Source: Lachnospiraceae bacterium (GTDB lineage: Bacteria > Bacillota > Clostridia > Lachnospirales > Lachnospiraceae). From it: a stretch of DNA of 6,323 nucleotides. Location of the stretch: assembly GCA_017444545.1 (NCBI GenBank), contig JAFSWJ010000187.1, forward strand, positions 1 through 6,323. Reading direction: 5' to 3'. This document shows positions 4,893-6,323 of this stretch, in pieces (positions within the stretch are counted from its first letter, which is position 1; every line of letters starts with the position of its first letter). A program made the translations under genes and the position numbers. Under the pieces are notes generated by a model. The model was not told the origin of the DNA, ran no database searches, and saw nothing but the letters and a program-made list of their open reading frames with translations.

Positions 4893-5600
4893 TCAGGCAG
4901 CCTTGCTCTTTGCCTGCTTGCTGAAGGTCTGTATGCCCTCGATAACGAGGATCACCGCAAGTACGACCATTGCAAGTGCAAATACAAGCTGGAAGCAATC
5001 ACCCCACATAGCCTCGCCGGCACCGATCGCACCGAACTTCTTTATGATGGTGATCACAAGACTGGTCAGCGTTGCACAGAGCATGAATGCCATCGGGAAA
5101 AAGAACATCTTATTGTTCTTTGCCTGGGTTCCCAGCCATGCCGCAACAGCCATGAGAGCTATACCTGCAAGAAGCTGGTTTGCCGCTCCGAAAAGTCCCC
5201 AGATCTGTGAAAGGCTCAGGCCTCCGAGCACGCATCCTACAACGACCATGAAAAGTGTTCCTACGAGAGGATGGGCAAGGCACTTTCTGATACCTGATGC
5301 ATCCTTGTAGGTCGCCTCATTCTCCTTGAGGAAGAGTTCTCCGAACATGAAACGTGAAAGACGCGTTCCTGTATCAAGTGATGTCAGGGCAAATACTGAA
5401 ACCGCCAGGGTCAGCAGCGCGTAGATCGCTCCGCTTTCATCCTGCCTGAACATAGCGGCGATACCGCCCGCAAATGCGGCTGAGGGAGAACCGAACCTCT
5501 CGCCTGCGATATAATCAGAGAAGACCATACCTACAGCTATGAGGGAAATGATTCCAAGTGCACTTTCTATGAGCATCGAGCCGTAGCCGATAGCCTTTGC
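4893..5600 (-). CDS. cstA: CstA family permease, C-terminal part (displaced by frameshift)
   Basis: This frame carries the second half of the carbon starvation permease. It begins with AKAIGYGSMLIESALGIISL, the expected continuation after the SKQLYNEK motif that ends the in-frame upstream part. Several hydrophobic helices follow (for example TLFMVVVGCVLGGLSLSQIW and GIALMAVAAWLG), with the conserved TSLDTGTRLSRFMFGEL and WGLFGAANQLLAG segments between and beside them; the protein ends KSKAA. The first possible ATG is at 5576 (MLIESALG), but no ribosome binding site precedes it and the homologous protein continues upstream, so an independent start is unlikely. Joined with the upstream part, the visible protein would be about 476 aa, fitting a short clostridial CstA of roughly 500-570 aa. 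Its 3' end is followed by repeat copy 3. Confidence 0.85.
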   Translation of the reverse strand, partial: AKAIGYGSMLIESALGIISLIAVGMVFSDYIAGERFGSPSAAFAGGIAAMFRQDESGAIYALLTLAVSVFALTSLDTGTRLSRFMFGELFLKENEATYKDASGIRKCLAHPLVGTLFMVVVGCVLGGLSLSQIWGLFGAANQLLAGIALMAVAAWLGTQAKNNKMFFFPMAFMLCATLTSLVITIIKKFGAIGAGEAMWGDCFQLVFALAMVVLAVILVIEGIQTFSKQAKSKAA

Positions 5601-6323
5601 ATTTTTTCATTATAAAGCTGCTTTGAAGAAGTACCTGTCGAGATCAGTGAATGGAAGCCGGGGCAGGCACCGCAGGCAACCGTAATGAAAAGTGCCGGGA
5701 ACAGTGTTCCGACCTTTGTCGACCATCCGGTAAAGGCAGGAAGCTGGAAGGTTGTATTGCCGGTAAACGCAGAAACAAAGATACCGACGATAGCCACAGC
5801 CATCATTGCATAGAGCAGGAAGCTTGACAGGTAATCACGGGGCTGAAGCATGATCCAGACCGGGATCAGCGATGCAATCGTGATATATGCACCTATTATG
5901 ATGATCCATGCAGTCCTTGAAAGAGCCAGTCCTACGTTCATGCCAAGGATTATGGAAAGAACGATCCCAACGATACCAATGACGGTTGCGGGAACAGTCT
6001 TCATTCCAAGGCGGTTTGTCAGCATACCGTAGATGATTGCAAGAACGATGAAACAGGCTGAGATCATAGCGGTGGTCTGATTACCTGTAGGATGTGTCAC
6101 AAAGCCGATAGCAATATTACCGGCATCATCAGGCTTTGTCATAAATGTTCCGGCAACGACGTTTACAAAGGAAGCGATGACCAGAATCAGCACCAGGAGA
6201 GCAAAGATGATGAAAAGCTTCTTTGCCCTGTCTCCCATTGAATCCTTGATGATCTCACCAACCGATTTCCCGCCGTGTCTGACGGTTGCAAAAAGTGAAC
6301 CGAAATCCTGAAGTCCGCCAAAG
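5567..6323 (-). CDS. cstA: CstA family permease, N-terminal/middle part (runs off the window, frameshifted)
   Basis: Inner-membrane permease of the carbon starvation family, associated with pyruvate or peptide uptake when carbon is short. The true start lies beyond the right edge. The visible part opens with FGGLQDFGSLFATVRHGGKS, a typical CstA segment, then EIIKDSMGDRAKKLFIIFAL and a series of hydrophobic helices, among them ATVIGIVGIVLSIILGMNVG and WIIIIGAYITIASLIPVWIM. The substrate-region motifs PRDYLSSFLL and CGACPGFHSLISTGTSSKQL are present. After SKQLYNEK the frame departs from the family and ends within 11 codons (MQRLSATARCS), stop at 5567-5569. The continuation lies in the -1 frame from 5600 onward. 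Either the gene is broken, the sequence has a one-base error, or ribosomes slip at the A6 tract. The conserved residues before and after the break suggest recent loss or an error. Confidence 0.87.
   Translation of the reverse strand, partial: FGGLQDFGSLFATVRHGGKSVGEIIKDSMGDRAKKLFIIFALLVLILVIASFVNVVAGTFMTKPDDAGNIAIGFVTHPTGNQTTAMISACFIVLAIIYGMLTNRLGMKTVPATVIGIVGIVLSIILGMNVGLALSRTAWIIIIGAYITIASLIPVWIMLQPRDYLSSFLLYAMMAVAIVGIFVSAFTGNTTFQLPAFTGWSTKVGTLFPALFITVACGACPGFHSLISTGTSSKQLYNEKMQRLSATARCS
5602..5607 (-). other. cstA: Frameshift site in cstA (A6 tract)
   Basis: On the coding strand the tract reads GAA AAA ATG CAA. Restoring the downstream frame needs a -1 shift or one added base: an extra A gives NEKNAKAIGYG, while a lost G (GAA AAA GAT GCA) would give NEKDAKAIGYG, which fits my recollection of the family best. 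The tract is short for transcriptional slippage, and no strong stimulatory hairpin or upstream SD-like element was identified. Confidence 0.8.

Noticed and set aside
4848..5210. Plus-strand 120-codon open frame starting in repeat copy 3
   Set aside because: It begins with translated repeat and continues antisense to cstA; no family features.
5567..5600. Independent start of a second gene at the cstA break
   Set aside because: No ribosome binding site precedes the ATG at 5576, and the sequence before it continues the CstA family motif in frame.

Overview
The window looks like a chromosomal segment of an anaerobic Firmicute, most likely a member of the Clostridia close to Lachnospiraceae. This is inferred from protein style and gene mix (TypA, MgtE, YigZ, short-form CstA, a two-cluster ferredoxin, a double-glycine-leader peptide), strong AGGAG-type ribosome binding sites and dispersed GGGACAG hairpin repeats. 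No sequence search was possible, so the taxonomy is tentative.

Layout from left to right. 1-371 (-) is the N-terminal part of typA, cut by the window edge. 372-710 has no convincing gene but is dominated by a 189-nt imperfect palindrome that folds into one long branched hairpin, just upstream of typA. 711-2051 (-) is mgtE. 2052-2227 is a divergent promoter region with a recognisable sigma-70-type promoter on each strand and a perfect dyad. 2228-3049 (+) is a LysR-type regulator. It converges, with 1 nt between stop codons, on a two-gene minus-strand unit: a small peptide with a double-glycine leader (3329-3589), then a 2[4Fe-4S] ferredoxin (3051-3314).

3590-3816 holds divergent promoters and two oppositely oriented copies of a GGGACAG hairpin repeat. 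3817-4119 (+) is a 100-aa protein, perhaps HesB/IscA-like but without cysteines. It converges on yigZ (4148-4783, -), whose stop codon lies inside its own terminator hairpin. A third repeat copy at 4818-4879 sits just after the stop of the last gene, cstA (-), which runs off the right edge and is split by a -1 frameshift at an A6 tract near 5602-5607.

Most genes look like unrelated housekeeping or transport functions: translation GTPase, Mg2+ uptake, carbon-starvation permease, IMPACT-family protein. The two most coherent local units are the LysR/mgtE divergent pair, where the regulator may act on mgtE or on itself, and the GG-peptide/ferredoxin operon. The least explained material is non-coding: the long hairpin before typA and the three-copy two-hairpin repeat family.
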